A model generated the notes under the pieces. It saw only the letters and a list, made by a program, of their open reading frames with translations. It searched no databases and was not told the DNA's origin. The position numbers and the translations under genes were made by a program. This document shows positions 26,213 through 35,888 of a stretch of 64,000 bases of DNA, one piece after another. Source of the DNA: Sphingobium terrigena (GTDB lineage: Bacteria; Pseudomonadota; Alphaproteobacteria; Sphingomonadales; Sphingomonadaceae); contig NZ_QVRA01000010.1 in NCBI RefSeq assembly GCF_003591655.1, positions 1 to 64,000 of the forward strand. Direction: 5' to 3'. Within the stretch, counting starts at the first letter, position 1. Every line of letters begins with the position of its first letter.

Positions 26213-26512
26213 ATGATCGAAAACCAGAAAATACGGCCAGCCCAGGTCGTCGGGCCGCTCGGAGAACCGCTGACGCTGGACAGCCTCCCGCCACCGGACA
26301 CGACCCGCTGGGTCGTGCGGCGCAAGGCCGAAGTCGTGTCGGCCGTCAATGGCGGTTTGCTGACCGTGGATGAAGCGTGCGCACGCTATAATCTGACGCT
26401 GGAAGAATTTGCCGGCTGGCAGCGGGCAGTCGACCGGTCGGGGATGCACGGCCTGCGCGTGACGCGCATCCAATATTATAAATCCCTCTACGAGCGGCAG
26501 CAGAAATATTGA
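26213..26512 (+). CDS. sciP: DUF1153 / SciP-like CtrA inhibitor
   Basis: A 99-residue DNA-binding protein of the DUF1153 family. Visible family marks are GPLGEPLTLDSLPPPDTTRW, VRRKAEVVSAVNGGLLTVDEACARYNLT (helix-turn-helix) and EFAGWQRAVDRSGMHGLRVTRIQ. In Caulobacter, SciP represses CtrA-dependent promoters in G1. I chose the ATG at 26213 (MIENQKIRPAQ), which gives the family length; an upstream ATG at 26180 is possible. A strong terminator follows at 26548-26580. Confidence 0.93.
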   Translation: MIENQKIRPAQVVGPLGEPLTLDSLPPPDTTRWVVRRKAEVVSAVNGGLLTVDEACARYNLTLEEFAGWQRAVDRSGMHGLRVTRIQYYKSLYERQQKY

Positions 26513-26547
26513 TTCGCCCGCGCGGGCATCAGTGATGCAGCATGAAT

Positions 26548-26580
26548 GGGGCCCCCGGAGAGCATCCGGCGGCCCCTTTT
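26548..26580 (+). terminator. Rho-independent terminator after sciP
   Basis: A 12-bp stem (GGGGCC/CCGGA with TCCGG/GGCCCC, one C-C mismatch), a 5-base loop and four T, 35 bases after the sciP stop. Confidence 0.85.
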
Positions 26581-26762
26581 GCGTAAGAATTCATCCGGGA
26601 ATGTGCCTTTGGCGCATCTGCACCAACAAAAACCGCCTGTAACGACGCGGGACGGGGATGGTTTCCCGCCCGGAATCATTTTCATCCCATGGAACAGGCT
26701 GCCCCTTGCACCGTTAATCCCGCAGCACCCAACCCGCTGGGGGCGTGGTCAAGGAGAGTATC

Positions 26763-27020
26763 ATGGGCATCATTATGTGGCTTATCGTCGGTGGCGTCAT
26801 TGGCTGGCTTGCCAGCATGGTCATGCGGACGGACGCGCAGCAGGGCATCCTGCTCAATATCGTCGTCGGCATCGTTGGCGCATTCATCGGCGGCATGATT
26901 TTCAGCGGTGGTTCGATCAACAATGCGGGCCTGACGCTGTACAGCTTCCTGGTGTCGCTGGTCGGCGCGATCATCCTGCTGGCGATCGTCAATCTGGTCC
27001 GTCGCGGATCGGTGCGCTAA
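26763..27020 (+). CDS. GlsB/YeaQ/YmgE family membrane protein
   Basis: An 85-residue membrane protein with three hydrophobic helices and glycine-rich turns: MGIIMWLIVGGVIGWLASMV, ILLNIVVGIVGAFIGGMIFS, LVSLVGAIILLAIVNLVRRG. This is the Transgly_assoc/GlsB family, often induced by envelope or general stress. I chose the second ATG (26763), preceded by AAGGAGAGTATC. A terminator follows at 27051. Confidence 0.92.
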   Translation: MGIIMWLIVGGVIGWLASMVMRTDAQQGILLNIVVGIVGAFIGGMIFSGGSINNAGLTLYSFLVSLVGAIILLAIVNLVRRGSVR

Positions 27021-27050
27021 CCGCACCTGTCACGACTGACCGCCCAAAAG

Positions 27051-27083
27051 GCCGCGCCTCCAAACGGGGCGCGGTCTTTTTTT
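27051..27083 (+). terminator. Rho-independent terminator after GlsB gene
   Basis: Stem CCGCGCC with GGCGCGG (27052-27058 and 27068-27074), then TC and seven T. It is 30 bases after the stop of the plus-strand GlsB gene. Confidence 0.88.
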
Positions 27084-27107
27084 GTTGAGTTCCGCACCGG
27101 CCCGCTC

Positions 27108-27133
27108 CAAAAATGCGCTCTTCCGCGCATTTT
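27108..27133 (-). terminator. Terminator after second GlsB gene
   Basis: Hairpin AAAATGCGC / GCGCATTTT with a 6-base loop. On the minus strand it ends in a run of T, directly downstream of the stop at 27140. Confidence 0.75.
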
Positions 27134-27139
27134 CAAAAA

Positions 27140-27388
27140 CTATCTCCGCGCGGCGAACCAGCGATAGAGGGCCAGCACGGCGACCGATCCCAGGATCGCA
27201 GCGATGAAGCCTGCGCTCTGGCCCGGCGCATAGAAGCCCGCAAGCCGACCGACAAAGCCCGCCAGCAGCGCCCCGGCGATGCCCAGCAACATGGTGACGA
27301 TACAGCCGCCAGGATCGCGTCCCGGCATGATCAGCTTCGCGATTGCTCCGGCCAGCAGGCCGATCATAATCCAACCCAGCAAATCCAT
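27140..27388 (-). CDS. Second GlsB/YeaQ family membrane protein
   Basis: An 82-residue protein with the same three-helix pattern as the gene at 26763: MDLLGWIMIGLLAGAIAKLI, then MPGRDPGGCIVTMLLGIAGALLAGFVGR and GFIAAILGSVAVLALYRWFA. The motif P-G-x-D-P-G-G is typical of this branch. The start at 27388 fits family length. It converges on the first GlsB gene, with both terminators between them. Confidence 0.92.
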   Translation of the reverse strand: MDLLGWIMIGLLAGAIAKLIMPGRDPGGCIVTMLLGIAGALLAGFVGRLAGFYAPGQSAGFIAAILGSVAVLALYRWFAARR

Positions 27389-27653
27389 GGCGCGCTCCTC
27401 TCCCTCGATGCTTCGCACCCGACACATATAGCGCCATAATCGGGGGCTTTTGGCAAATGAATCCCGTGCCACGCCGCAACCGGTCCCCTTCGCGCCAAAC
27501 GAGCCACCGTGCTATTTCCTCCGCTCTGGCTTATACAGTTGCGCAATATCGCTTTGCTCTCCCCCTTTGACCCATGATATTGGGGGTTGAGGGCGGTGCT
27601 ATATTCATATAACACAGTTGCTGGATGGCGAAGCGCCGGAGAGACAGAATCGC

Positions 27654-28823
27654 ATGAATTACGAAACCCAGGTCATGGCCGACTCAACTGTCGTCTTGGA
27701 CGATGAGGATGCGCGCGCGCGCAAGCGGCGGCTATGGCTGGTCGCCGCGGTGATCGTCGTCGCGCTGGTCGGCAGCGCGGTGTGGATTTCGATACGGGGC
27801 GGCGGTGCCGCCGCGCCTGCGGCCACGGCGCAGGTGCCGGTCGTGACTGTCAGCAGTCCGGGCCAGTCGACCGTTGCACGCACGGTGACCGCGACCGGAT
27901 CGCTTGGCGCGCGGGTTGATATGCCGGTCGGGGTCGTGGGCGAAGGCGGCATGGTCGCCCAAGTCCTGGTGCAGCCGGGCGACTGGGTCCGCGCCGGGCA
28001 GGTGCTGGCGGTGATCGAACGGTCGGTGCAGGCGCAGCAGGTCAACTCGCTCGCCGCGCAGGTTGATGTCGCGCGTGCCGACGCGAAGCTGGCGCAGGCG
28101 CAGCTGGATCGCGCCAAGGCGCTGGTCGGGCGCGGTTTCATCAGCGCGGCGGACATTGACCAGCGCACCGCAACCCGTGACGCGGCCAATGCGCGCGTCA
28201 ATGTCGCCATCGCCCAGCTCGCCGAACAGCGCGCCCGCACCGGGCGGCTGGACATTCGTGCGCCCGCCAACGGCCTGGTGCTGACCCGCGCGGTCGAGCC
28301 GGGACAGATTGTGGGGTCTGGCAGCGGCGTGTTGTTCCGCATGGCCAAGGATGGCGAGATGGAATTGCTGGCGCAGGTGGCCGAGGGTGATCTGGCGACG
28401 CTGCGTCCTGGGAACAGTGCCATTGTGACTCCGGTGGGTGGCAAGGACCAGTTTGCCGGACGGGTGTGGCAGGTATCGCCCGTGGTCGATCCGCAGACAC
28501 GGCAGGGCATCGCCCGCATCGCGCTCCCCTATCAGCCTGCGATCCGGCCGGGCGGTTTTGCATCCGTCACCATCACCAGCGGATCGGGCAACGCCCCCTT
28601 ACTGCCGGAATCGGCGGTGCAGAGCGATCCCAAGGGCAATTATGTCTATGTGATCAATGGCAAGAATGAAGTCGAACGGCGCGCCGTGACCGTGGGTCAG
28701 GTGTCTGAGGCGGGCGTGGCCGTGACCAGCGGCATTACTGGCAATGAAAAGATTGTGACGTCGGCCGGCGCTTTCCTGACGCCGGGGCAGAAGGTCAAGC
28801 CAGAGCGCCTCAAGGCTTCGTAA
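27654..28823 (+). CDS. RND efflux periplasmic adaptor (MFP)
   Basis: A 389-residue membrane-fusion protein that links the inner-membrane RND pump to an outer-membrane channel. After a charged start, one anchor helix (LVAAVIVVALVGSAVWISI) leads to the lipoyl/barrel-sandwich half (VAQVLVQPGDWVRAGQVLAVIE). The alpha-hairpin follows (AQVDVARADAKLAQAQLDRAKALVGRGFIS), then IRAPANGLVL and a beta-barrel (GFASVTITSG). I use the ATG at 27654; others are 27618 and 27675. The pump gene follows after 81 bases. No outer-membrane channel gene is present. Confidence 0.93.
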   Translation: MNYETQVMADSTVVLDDEDARARKRRLWLVAAVIVVALVGSAVWISIRGGGAAAPAATAQVPVVTVSSPGQSTVARTVTATGSLGARVDMPVGVVGEGGMVAQVLVQPGDWVRAGQVLAVIERSVQAQQVNSLAAQVDVARADAKLAQAQLDRAKALVGRGFISAADIDQRTATRDAANARVNVAIAQLAEQRARTGRLDIRAPANGLVLTRAVEPGQIVGSGSGVLFRMAKDGEMELLAQVAEGDLATLRPGNSAIVTPVGGKDQFAGRVWQVSPVVDPQTRQGIARIALPYQPAIRPGGFASVTITSGSGNAPLLPESAVQSDPKGNYVYVINGKNEVERRAVTVGQVSEAGVAVTSGITGNEKIVTSAGAFLTPGQKVKPERLKAS

Positions 28824-28904
28824 ATATAGGTTGCGCCCTGTATCAGGGCGGCTGTGCGACGGGATGAAGGGACGGATTGCGTCCGGCGAAGGAAGCTGTA
28901 GCCC

Positions 28905-31900
28905 ATGAATTTTCGGAATATGTCGGCCTGGGCCATTCGCAATCCGGTGACGCCGCTCGTCATGTTCGCGGCGCTGCTGCTGGCTGGTCTGGTCAGTTTC
29001 AGCCGCATGGACATCAACAATAATCCCGACATCAGCTTTCCGATGGTCAGCGTCATCGTCAGCCAGCCGGGCGCGGCCCCGACCGAGCTGGAAACCCAGG
29101 TCACCCAGCGGGTCGAGGCGGCGGTGCGCGGCATTAGCGGCGTCGATGAAATCACATCCTTCGTGTCCGAAGGCCGGTCGCTCAGCAACGTCCAGTTCGT
29201 GATCGGCACGCCGGTCGACCGGGCCGTCAACGACGTTAAAAACGCGGTCGACCAGATTCGCAGCGACCTGCCCGACGGCATTTTGGAACCGCAGGTCACC
29301 CGCATCGACATTGATGGCGGGCCGATCGCCTATTTCAGTGCCGAAGCGACCGACATGACGCTGGAGGAATTGTCCTGGTATGTCGACAATACCGTGGCCA
29401 AGCGGTTGCGGTCGATCAGCGGCATGGCGGGGGTCAATCGCGGCGGCGGCGTCAGCCGGGAAATCCGCGTCATTCTGGACCCCGCCAAATTGCAGGCGTT
29501 CGGCATCACCGCCGCGCAGGTCAACCAGCAGTTGCAGCAGGTCAACATCAACGCGGCGGGCGGGCGCACCGAAATTGCCGGGGCCGAACAGTCGATCCGC
29601 GTGCTGGGCAACGCTGCCAATGCGCGTGATCTGGGCGCGACCCAGATCGCCATCAGCGGCGGCCGCACGGTCAAGCTGGCCGACATTGCCGACGTGCGCG
29701 ACATGTATGCCGAACAGCGCAACCTGTCGTTGATGAACGGGCGTCAGGTCACCAGTTTCAGCATGGAAAAGGCCAAGGGCGCGTCCGACGTCACCGTCTA
29801 TGACGAGGCGATGAAGGAACTGGACAAGCTGCGCAAGGAAAACCCCAAGGTCACCTACAAGCAGCTTTACACCAGCGTCGATTATACCAAGGAGCAGTAT
29901 CACAGCGCGATGGCCGCGATGATCGAGGGCGCGGTGCTGGCTGTCGTTGTCGTGTTCCTGTTCCTGCGCGACTGGCGTGCAACAACGATTTCGGCGCTGG
30001 CGATCCCGCTGTCAGCCATCCCGTCCTTCTGGTTCATGGACATGATGGGCTTTACGCTGAATGGTATTTCGCTGCTCGCGCTCAGCCTCGTGGCTGGCGT
30101 GCTGGTCGATGATGCGATTGTGGAGATTGAGAATATCGTGCGCCACATGCGCATGGGCAAGAGCGCCTATCAGGCGTCGATCGACGCGGCGGACGAAATT
30201 GGCCTGGCCGTGCTGGCGACGACGATGGCGATCGTCGCGGTGTTCCTGCCCGTCGCCTTGATGCCGGGGATTTCGGGGCAGTTCTTCATCCAGTTCGGCA
30301 TGACCGTGGTGGTGTCCGTGCTCATGAGCCTGGCCGTCGCGCGGCTGATCACACCAATGATCGCGGCCTATTTCCTGAAAGCCCATGGTGCCGAAAGCCA
30401 TGGTGAAGGCTGGCTGATGGACCGTTATATGGACGTGTTGCGCTGGTCGCTCGATGAGCGCAAGGCGATTGCCCATCGCGCGCGGGGCGGGTGGCGGCGT
30501 TTTACCGCGATCTTTCTGGATCACCGGATGTGGACGGTCGGTTTTGGCTTTCTGGCCTTTGTCGCGACGATCATCGCTTTTGCCACATTGCCGATGACGT
30601 TCCAGCCGACCACCAATACGGATTTCAGCCAGGTGAAGATCGAAACCGTGCCGGGCAGCACACTTGCCCAGACGACGGCGATCACGCGCAAGGTGGCCGA
30701 TATGCTTTCGGCTGATACCGACGTGGTCGAAGCCGCCTTTGCCGACATCGAAACCACCAGTGCCGACATTTTCCTGACGCTCAAAAAGGATCGACCCATT
30801 TCTTCGGTCGATTGGGAGCGCAAGGTCGCACCGAAATTCCAGACAATTGCCGATGCGCGGGTCAATTTCCAGTCGCAGTCGGGTGGCGGCTTTGGTCGTG
30901 ACATCATCCTGATGTTCGGGTCTGACGATCCCGAAAAGTTGGATGCAGTGGCCAACCAGCTGGTTGCCGAAATGGCCAAGGTTCGCGAGTTGCGGGCACC
31001 CCGTGTGCAGGGCGACATGCAGCGACCTGAAATCATCATCAAGCCCCGCCTGGACCTGGCCGCCAGCATGGGAGTGACCACCGCAGCGCTCAGCCAGACC
31101 ATCCGTATCGCGACGATCGGCGAGATTGACCAGAATAGTGCGAAATTTTCGCTCTCCGACCGGCAGATCCCGATCCGCGTGTCGATCGCTGAGGATAGCC
31201 GCAAGGATATCGGTACGATCGAAAATATGCCGGTGCCCACGATCAACGGCGGATCGGTGCCCTTGAAGGTGGTCGCCGACATCAGCTTTGGGGCCGGGCC
31301 GACGCAGATCCGTCGCTATAACCAGATCCGTCGCATCGTCGTGGGCACCGATCTGGCACCGGGCGTCGTGACGAGCGAAGGCATGGCCAAGCTCAACGCG
31401 CTGCCGTTGATGAAGGCGATCAACGAAGGCCGCGTCCAGGGCGTGCAGAAGATCAATGCGGGCGACGCCAAATGGCAGCTGGAGATGCTCCAGAATTTTG
31501 CCATCGCCGTTGTGTCGGGCATCCTGCTGGTGCTGGCGGTGCTGGTCCTGCTCTACAAGCGGATCATGCCGCCCTTCGTGAATCTGGGATCGTTGCTCCT
31601 CGCGCCATTGGGCGGCGCGCTGGCGCTGCATGTCGCGGGGCAGCCACTGTCGATGCCGGTGTTCATCGGCCTGCTGATGCTGCTGGGCATCGTCGCCAAA
31701 AACTCGATCCTCGTCATCGACTTCGCCCTGGAGGAGATGGAGAAGGGCGTGCCCAAGTTCGAGGCGATCATGGATGCGGGGCACAAGCGTGCCCAGCCGA
31801 TCGTCATGACCACGGTGGCGATGGTCGCGGGCATGGTGCCGACCGCCCTGTCACTGTCGGGCGATGGTGCCTGGCGCGCGCCGATGGGCATCACCGTGAT

Positions 31901-32069
31901 CGGTGGCCTGATCCTGTCCACCGTGCTGACGCTGGTGATCGTGCCGGCAACCTTCAGCCTTGCCATCGCGATCGAAAGCTGGGTCGGGCCGCGTTTGGGC
32001 CGGGGTCTGCTGACCTACAAGCCGGGCGATGACAAGGATGCGCCGGGGCATGTGCAACCGGCGGAGTGA
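28905..32069 (+). CDS. RND family efflux pump (HAE1-like)
   Basis: A 1054-residue inner-membrane proton-driven exporter. It has the two-fold RND layout: a helix, a large periplasmic domain, then six helices, repeated. The proton relay in helix 4 is [17 protein letters not shown] (the Asp pair), and the helix 10 lysine lies in [39 protein letters not shown] is helix 1. The N-terminal half matches HAE1 pumps (drugs, detergents, solvents) rather than metal CusA types, as the methionine triad of CusA is not apparent. The adaptor is directly upstream. Confidence 0.96.
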   Translation: MNFRNMSAWAIRNPVTPLVMFAALLLAGLVSFSRMDINNNPDISFPMVSVIVSQPGAAPTELETQVTQRVEAAVRGISGVDEITSFVSEGRSLSNVQFVIGTPVDRAVNDVKNAVDQIRSDLPDGILEPQVTRIDIDGGPIAYFSAEATDMTLEELSWYVDNTVAKRLRSISGMAGVNRGGGVSREIRVILDPAKLQAFGITAAQVNQQLQQVNINAAGGRTEIAGAEQSIRVLGNAANARDLGATQIAISGGRTVKLADIADVRDMYAEQRNLSLMNGRQVTSFSMEKAKGASDVTVYDEAMKELDKLRKENPKVTYKQLYTSVDYTKEQYHSAMAAMIEGAVLAVVVVFLFLRDWRATTISALAIPLSAIPSFWFMDMMGFTLNGISLLALSLVAGVLVDDAIVEIENIVRHMRMGKSAYQASIDAADEIGLAVLATTMAIVAVFLPVALMPGISGQFFIQFGMTVVVSVLMSLAVARLITPMIAAYFLKAHGAESHGEGWLMDRYMDVLRWSLDERKAIAHRARGGWRRFTAIFLDHRMWTVGFGFLAFVATIIAFATLPMTFQPTTNTDFSQVKIETVPGSTLAQTTAITRKVADMLSADTDVVEAAFADIETTSADIFLTLKKDRPISSVDWERKVAPKFQTIADARVNFQSQSGGGFGRDIILMFGSDDPEKLDAVANQLVAEMAKVRELRAPRVQGDMQRPEIIIKPRLDLAASMGVTTAALSQTIRIATIGEIDQNSAKFSLSDRQIPIRVSIAEDSRKDIGTIENMPVPTINGGSVPLKVVADISFGAGPTQIRRYNQIRRIVVGTDLAPGVVTSEGMAKLNALPLMKAINEGRVQGVQKINAGDAKWQLEMLQNFAIAVVSGILLVLAVLVLLYKRIMPPFVNLGSLLLAPLGGALALHVAGQPLSMPVFIGLLMLLGIVAKNSILVIDFALEEMEKGVPKFEAIMDAGHKRAQPIVMTTVAMVAGMVPTALSLSGDGAWRAPMGITVIGGLILSTVLTLVIVPATFSLAIAIESWVGPRLGRGLLTYKPGDDKDAPGHVQPAE

Positions 32070-32128
32070 GGCGGACGGCAAAACAACGCTTTGCCTGAAC
32101 GAAAGGGCGGCGTAACCGTTGGGGAGCC

Positions 32129-33394
32129 ATGAAGTTGCTCCGCGTCCCCCGGTCGATCGGCGAAAGCCAGCCCAATCCTGCGCGACGGATGCGGTTGCTG
32201 GCGACGGGCATGTTGCTGGCGATGGCGGCGCTGTTCGTCGCTGCGCGCAGCACCGCGCATCTGCACCCGGCCATCGGCTTCGTGCAGGCCTTTGCCGAGG
32301 CGGCGATGGTCGGTGGGCTGGCTGACTGGTTCGCTGTCACCGCTTTGTTCCGCCATCCGCTGGGCCTGCCTATCCCACATACCGCGATCATCCCGCGCAA
32401 CAAGGATCGGATCGGCGAGACGCTGGCCATCTTCCTGCGCGACAATTTCCTGACGCCTGCCGTCGTCGCCCGGCGGATGCGCGGCATGGATGTCGCCGCC
32501 GCTGCGGGTCGTTTCCTCGCCAGTCCGTCGGCGGGCGACGGACGGTTGCGTGAGGGCGCGTCGCGGCTGATCGCCGATATGCTGGAGGCGCTGGACCAGG
32601 AACGGCTGGGCGGCATGGTGAAGGGCGCGATCGGCCAGCGGCTGCGCGGCATCAACATCGGCCCGCTGGTGGGGCAGGCGATCGAAGCAGCGATGCGCGA
32701 CGGGCGCCATGCCCCGGTGATGGACGGCATCATCCACTGGGCCGACCACACGCTGGAGGCGAATGATCATCTCATTCGCCAGATGGTGCATGACAAGGCG
32801 GGCAAGGTGCTGCGCTGGACGGGTCTGGACGAAAATCTGGCCAATGCGATCATCGACGGGCTGCGCAAGATGCTGGCGGAAATGGCCGCCGATCCGGGTC
32901 ACAGCCTGCGGCTGAAGGCCGAGGAGGGGATGGCGAAGCTGGCCTTCGATCTCCAGTTCGACATTGAGATGCAGGCGAAGGCAGCCCAAATCCGCGACGA
33001 GATTCTCGACAATCCGGCGATGCAGCGCTGGATCGACGGATTGTGGGAACAGGCTCGCAGCGGGTTGCTGCGCGCGGTGCGCGATCCGGGCAAGGCGATG
33101 GCCGGGCGACTGGGCGAGGCGCTGCGCCAGCTGGGTGGCACGTTGCAGGAGGACGCGCGGCTGCGCCATGTCATCAACCGCTTCGTGCGGCGCGCGGCGG
33201 TGGGGGCGACCGCCACCTATGGCGATGCGATCGTCCGGCTGGTCAGCGACACGGTGCGCGGCTGGGACGCGGGCACCATCACCAATCGGCTTGAGGGCGC
33301 GGTTGGCCGCGACCTGCAATATATCCGCATCAATGGCACGCTGGTCGGCGGGTTGGTGGGGCTGATCATCCATGCCATCGACACGCTGTTCTGA
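32129..33394 (+). CDS. DUF445 family membrane protein
   Basis: A 421-residue protein of the DUF445/YjiN family. Helix 1 is MRLLATGMLLAMAALFVA, followed by the family block GFVQAFAEAAMVGGLADWFAVTALFRHPLGLPIPHTAIIPRNKDRIGE. A long cytoplasmic helical region comes next, and a final hydrophobic segment (NGTLVGGLVGLIIHAIDTLF) ends the protein. The function is unknown. It lies 60 bases after the RND pump and may be in the same transcript. Confidence 0.92.
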   Translation: MKLLRVPRSIGESQPNPARRMRLLATGMLLAMAALFVAARSTAHLHPAIGFVQAFAEAAMVGGLADWFAVTALFRHPLGLPIPHTAIIPRNKDRIGETLAIFLRDNFLTPAVVARRMRGMDVAAAAGRFLASPSAGDGRLREGASRLIADMLEALDQERLGGMVKGAIGQRLRGINIGPLVGQAIEAAMRDGRHAPVMDGIIHWADHTLEANDHLIRQMVHDKAGKVLRWTGLDENLANAIIDGLRKMLAEMAADPGHSLRLKAEEGMAKLAFDLQFDIEMQAKAAQIRDEILDNPAMQRWIDGLWEQARSGLLRAVRDPGKAMAGRLGEALRQLGGTLQEDARLRHVINRFVRRAAVGATATYGDAIVRLVSDTVRGWDAGTITNRLEGAVGRDLQYIRINGTLVGGLVGLIIHAIDTLF

Positions 33395-33427
33395 GCAGCG
33401 AAAGCATAGCATCTACGCGACCTGAAA

Positions 33428-33475
33428 AATGATGTTGCAACATATCATAGAAATATGATGTAACATGTCATGCAC
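33428..33475. promoter_or_regulatory. AT-rich dyad/repeat region upstream of tonB
   Basis: An AT-rich patch in a GC-rich setting. It holds the palindrome ATGTTGCAACAT (33432-33443) and a related half GATGTAACATGT about 20 bases on, joined by ATCATAGAAATATGAT. It is 40-80 bases before the TonB start. It may be the promoter with an operator; it does not clearly match a Fur box. Confidence 0.4.
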
Positions 33476-33511
33476 CGTCCAACAGCGGACGGGCAGGAGA
33501 GGAGTCGGGCA

Positions 33512-34234
33512 ATGCGGATGAGCATGATGCAGGCAGCGATCGGGCATGGGAGAATAGCAGGTGCAGGCGAGAGGCCAGTGCCGTCGGGCTATCGCAGCGG
33601 CAACGGATCACCGGTCGGCATTGGTGGGGCCATCGCCGTCCATGCGCTGGTGATCGGGGCGTGGCTGTTGATCCCCAAAGAGGTGATCGACACGGTTTTC
33701 ACACCACCGCCGTTTGAAACCTATCCGGTGGAAGCCGACAAGACACCCCCGCCTGAACCTGTCGAGCCGACCATCGAGAAACCGATCAAGACTCGCCCGA
33801 CCGAGCAGCGACCCACTGCTACGGACCCGATTGTGCCGGGCGCGCAGGGCGATCCCGTCCTGACCGGTGGCACCGGGGCGGGGGACGGGATTGATCCTGG
33901 CCCCACCATCATCCAGCCGCCTGCCGATCCGCCCCGCACGCCAGTGTTGGTTGATGCCGGTATCGATCCGCGCGCGTTGTTGCAGTTTCAGCCCGATTAT
34001 CCCGGCGCGATGATCCGTCAGGGACTGGAAGGGGCGGTGACGGTACGGGTGACGATCAACGCGGAAGGGCGCGTCACCGACATTGCAAGAATTTCGGCGA
34101 CCGACGAGAGTTTCTGGATCGCCACCCAGCGCCACGCCCTGCGCAAATGGCGCTTCCGCCCCGCCACGCGCGATGGCGTACCAGTGGCGACGACGAAACC
34201 GCTGACGGTGCGCTTTACACTGACGGACCGGTGA
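33512..34234 (+). CDS. Energy transducer TonB
   Basis: A 240-residue TonB-like protein. The start at 33512 has GGAGAGGAG 5 bases upstream. One membrane anchor (GIGGAIAVHALVIGAWLLIP) is followed by a Pro-rich spacer (TPPPEPVEPTIEKP) and the TonB C-terminal domain (PDYPGAMIRQGLEGAVTVRV, WRFRPATRDGVPV). It couples the proton gradient (with ExbB/ExbD, not here) to TonB-dependent receptors, which are numerous in sphingomonads. Confidence 0.9.
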   Translation: MRMSMMQAAIGHGRIAGAGERPVPSGYRSGNGSPVGIGGAIAVHALVIGAWLLIPKEVIDTVFTPPPFETYPVEADKTPPPEPVEPTIEKPIKTRPTEQRPTATDPIVPGAQGDPVLTGGTGAGDGIDPGPTIIQPPADPPRTPVLVDAGIDPRALLQFQPDYPGAMIRQGLEGAVTVRVTINAEGRVTDIARISATDESFWIATQRHALRKWRFRPATRDGVPVATTKPLTVRFTLTDR

Positions 34235-34237
34235 CGC

Positions 34238-34369
34238 CATTCCTCCCCTTTAAGGGGAGGGGGACCGTTCGCGAAGCGAATGGTGGAGGGGTGTCACCCT
34301 ATCGATAGGGTGACACCCCTCCGTCAGGGCTGCGCCCTGCTACCTCCCCTGCAAGGGGAGGATAGTTCA
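34238..34369. repeat. Composite palindromic repeat after tonB
   Basis: It begins and ends with CTCCCCTTTAAGGGGAG-type hairpins and contains CGTTCGCGAAGCGAATG. At 34285-34322 is a perfect 38-bp palindrome (GGAGGGGTGTCACCCTATC and its complement, no spacer). It may act as a terminator for tonB and can form a cruciform. Confidence 0.8.
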
Positions 34370-34410
34370 CGCGCATCACCCCTTTTGCATCCGGCCGCGG
34401 CCTGCACTAT

Positions 34411-34881
34411 ATGGGCGACATGGCGATTTTTCCCCGTCCCGTTTCCCCCAAGAGCGCGCTTGGCGATCTGTGGGGCTATTTCCGCCAGCCGCGCCAGCAT
34501 AAATGGCCGCTGCTGGGGGTTTCCATGGCGTTCACCTGGGTGATCGTGTGGACCTTCATCACCGACGCCAACACGAACACCATGCCGACGCGCAACAAGA
34601 TCATCTATTTCCAGAGCTGGGACGCGAATCGCAGCGATGCGGCGATCATCCTGCAACAGAAGATGGATCTGGCCCGGCGCGACGCCATATTGCAAAAAAA
34701 TCAGGTGGAGATGCAGAAGATCGCCGATGCGTTCGGCATCGACTGGCGCAAGGATGAGGCGCGCAATACCGCCCGGCGCAAGGAAGCGGTCAAGCAGATC
34801 AACGCCATGCTCGACCAGCGGCTGGTGAAGGCGGAGGCTGAGAGCAAGCCGGTCGCGCAACCGGAAGTCGCCAAGCCCTGA
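34411..34881 (+). CDS. Single-pass membrane protein upstream of ribD
   Basis: A 156-residue protein, unrecognised. An N-terminal soluble stretch is followed by one transmembrane helix (PLLGVSMAFTWVIVWTFITD, about residues 33-52). A charged periplasmic coiled-coil tail rich in Lys, Arg and Glu comes next (AIILQQKMDLARRDAILQKN). The start may be the second ATG (34420). The stop overlaps a possible CTG start of ribD, so it seems to be the first gene of the ribD transcript. A link to flavin metabolism is only positional. Confidence 0.7.
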   Translation: MGDMAIFPRPVSPKSALGDLWGYFRQPRQHKWPLLGVSMAFTWVIVWTFITDANTNTMPTRNKIIYFQSWDANRSDAAIILQQKMDLARRDAILQKNQVEMQKIADAFGIDWRKDEARNTARRKEAVKQINAMLDQRLVKAEAESKPVAQPEVAKP

Positions 34882-34916
34882 GCCAGGCGTCGACGCTTGC
34901 CGCCGACCGGCGTTTC

Positions 34917-35870
34917 ATGGCTGCGGCCATCGCGCTGTCGGGGCGCGGGCGCGGGCTTTCTACCCCCAATCCCAATGTCGGCTGCCTGATCGTCAAGGAC
35001 GGCCATGTCGTCGGGAGTGGCTGGACGCAGAAGGGTGGCCGCCCCCATGCCGAGGCGCAGGCGCTGGGGCAGGCGATGGAGCAGGCCCGTGGGGCGACGG
35101 CCTATGTGACGCTGGAGCCCTGCTTTCATCTGTCGCCGCGTGGGCCGCGCTGTGCCGACCTGATGGCGCGCGCCGGGGTGGCGCGGGTGGTGATCGCGTT
35201 GCGCGATCCTGATCCGCGCACCGACGGGCAGGGCGCGGCCTGGCTGCGCGAACGCGGCATCACGGTCGAGATGGGACTGCTGGCCGACGAAGCCGCGCGC
35301 GCCATGGCGGGCTTCGTGCTGCGCCAGACGCGCGGGCGGCCGCATGTGACGCTGAAACTCGGCCTCTCGCTTGATGGACGGATTGCGCTGGCGGACGGCT
35401 CTAGCCGCTGGATCACCGGGCCGGATGCGCGCGCCCATGCCCATGTCGAACGCGCGCGGCATGACGCGATACTGGTGGGCGGCGGTACGCTGCGCGCCGA
35501 TGCGCCGGGGCTGGACGTGCGACTGGCTGGGCTGGAGGATCGCTCGCCGCGCCGGATATTGCTCAGCCGGAGCGATGCGCCCGCCGGCTGGGAACGGATC
35601 GGCGCGCCCGACGAGATTGCCGCGCTCGACCGGGTCGATCATCTGCTGGTGGAGGGGGGCGCGGAAACGGCAGCCGCCTTCCTGCGCGCGGGGCTGGTCG
35701 ACCGATTGCTGCTTTATCGCGCGCCGATCATCATCGGCGCGGGGCTGGCGGGGATCGGCGACATTGGTCTCATGGATCTGGCTCATGCGCATGACCGCTG
35801 GCGGTTGACCGACGAGCGACGGCTGGGGGTCGATCGTCTGGAGGTTTACGAGGCGGTGCCGAGCGCTTAG
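34917..35870 (+). CDS. ribD: Riboflavin deaminase/reductase RibD
   Basis: A bifunctional enzyme: deaminase (N-terminal, about residues 1-140) and reductase (C-terminal) acting on the GTP-derived pyrimidine. NPNVGCLIV, HAEAQAL and PCFHLSPRGPRCADLM hold the zinc ligands (H, C, C). TLKLGLSLDGRIAL starts the reductase half. From the ATG it has 317 residues. The conserved D-R-R-F-M start segment is encoded just upstream in frame, so the true start may be the CTG at 34878 that overlaps the previous stop. Confidence 0.94.
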   Translation: MAAAIALSGRGRGLSTPNPNVGCLIVKDGHVVGSGWTQKGGRPHAEAQALGQAMEQARGATAYVTLEPCFHLSPRGPRCADLMARAGVARVVIALRDPDPRTDGQGAAWLRERGITVEMGLLADEAARAMAGFVLRQTRGRPHVTLKLGLSLDGRIALADGSSRWITGPDARAHAHVERARHDAILVGGGTLRADAPGLDVRLAGLEDRSPRRILLSRSDAPAGWERIGAPDEIAALDRVDHLLVEGGAETAAAFLRAGLVDRLLLYRAPIIIGAGLAGIGDIGLMDLAHAHDRWRLTDERRLGVDRLEVYEAVPSA

Positions 35871-35888
35871 AGGAACGACCAACTCATC

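Noticed and set aside
30012..31784. Long minus-strand frame inside the RND pump gene
   Set aside because: Antisense shadow: His/Gln/Arg-rich and without recognisable domains.
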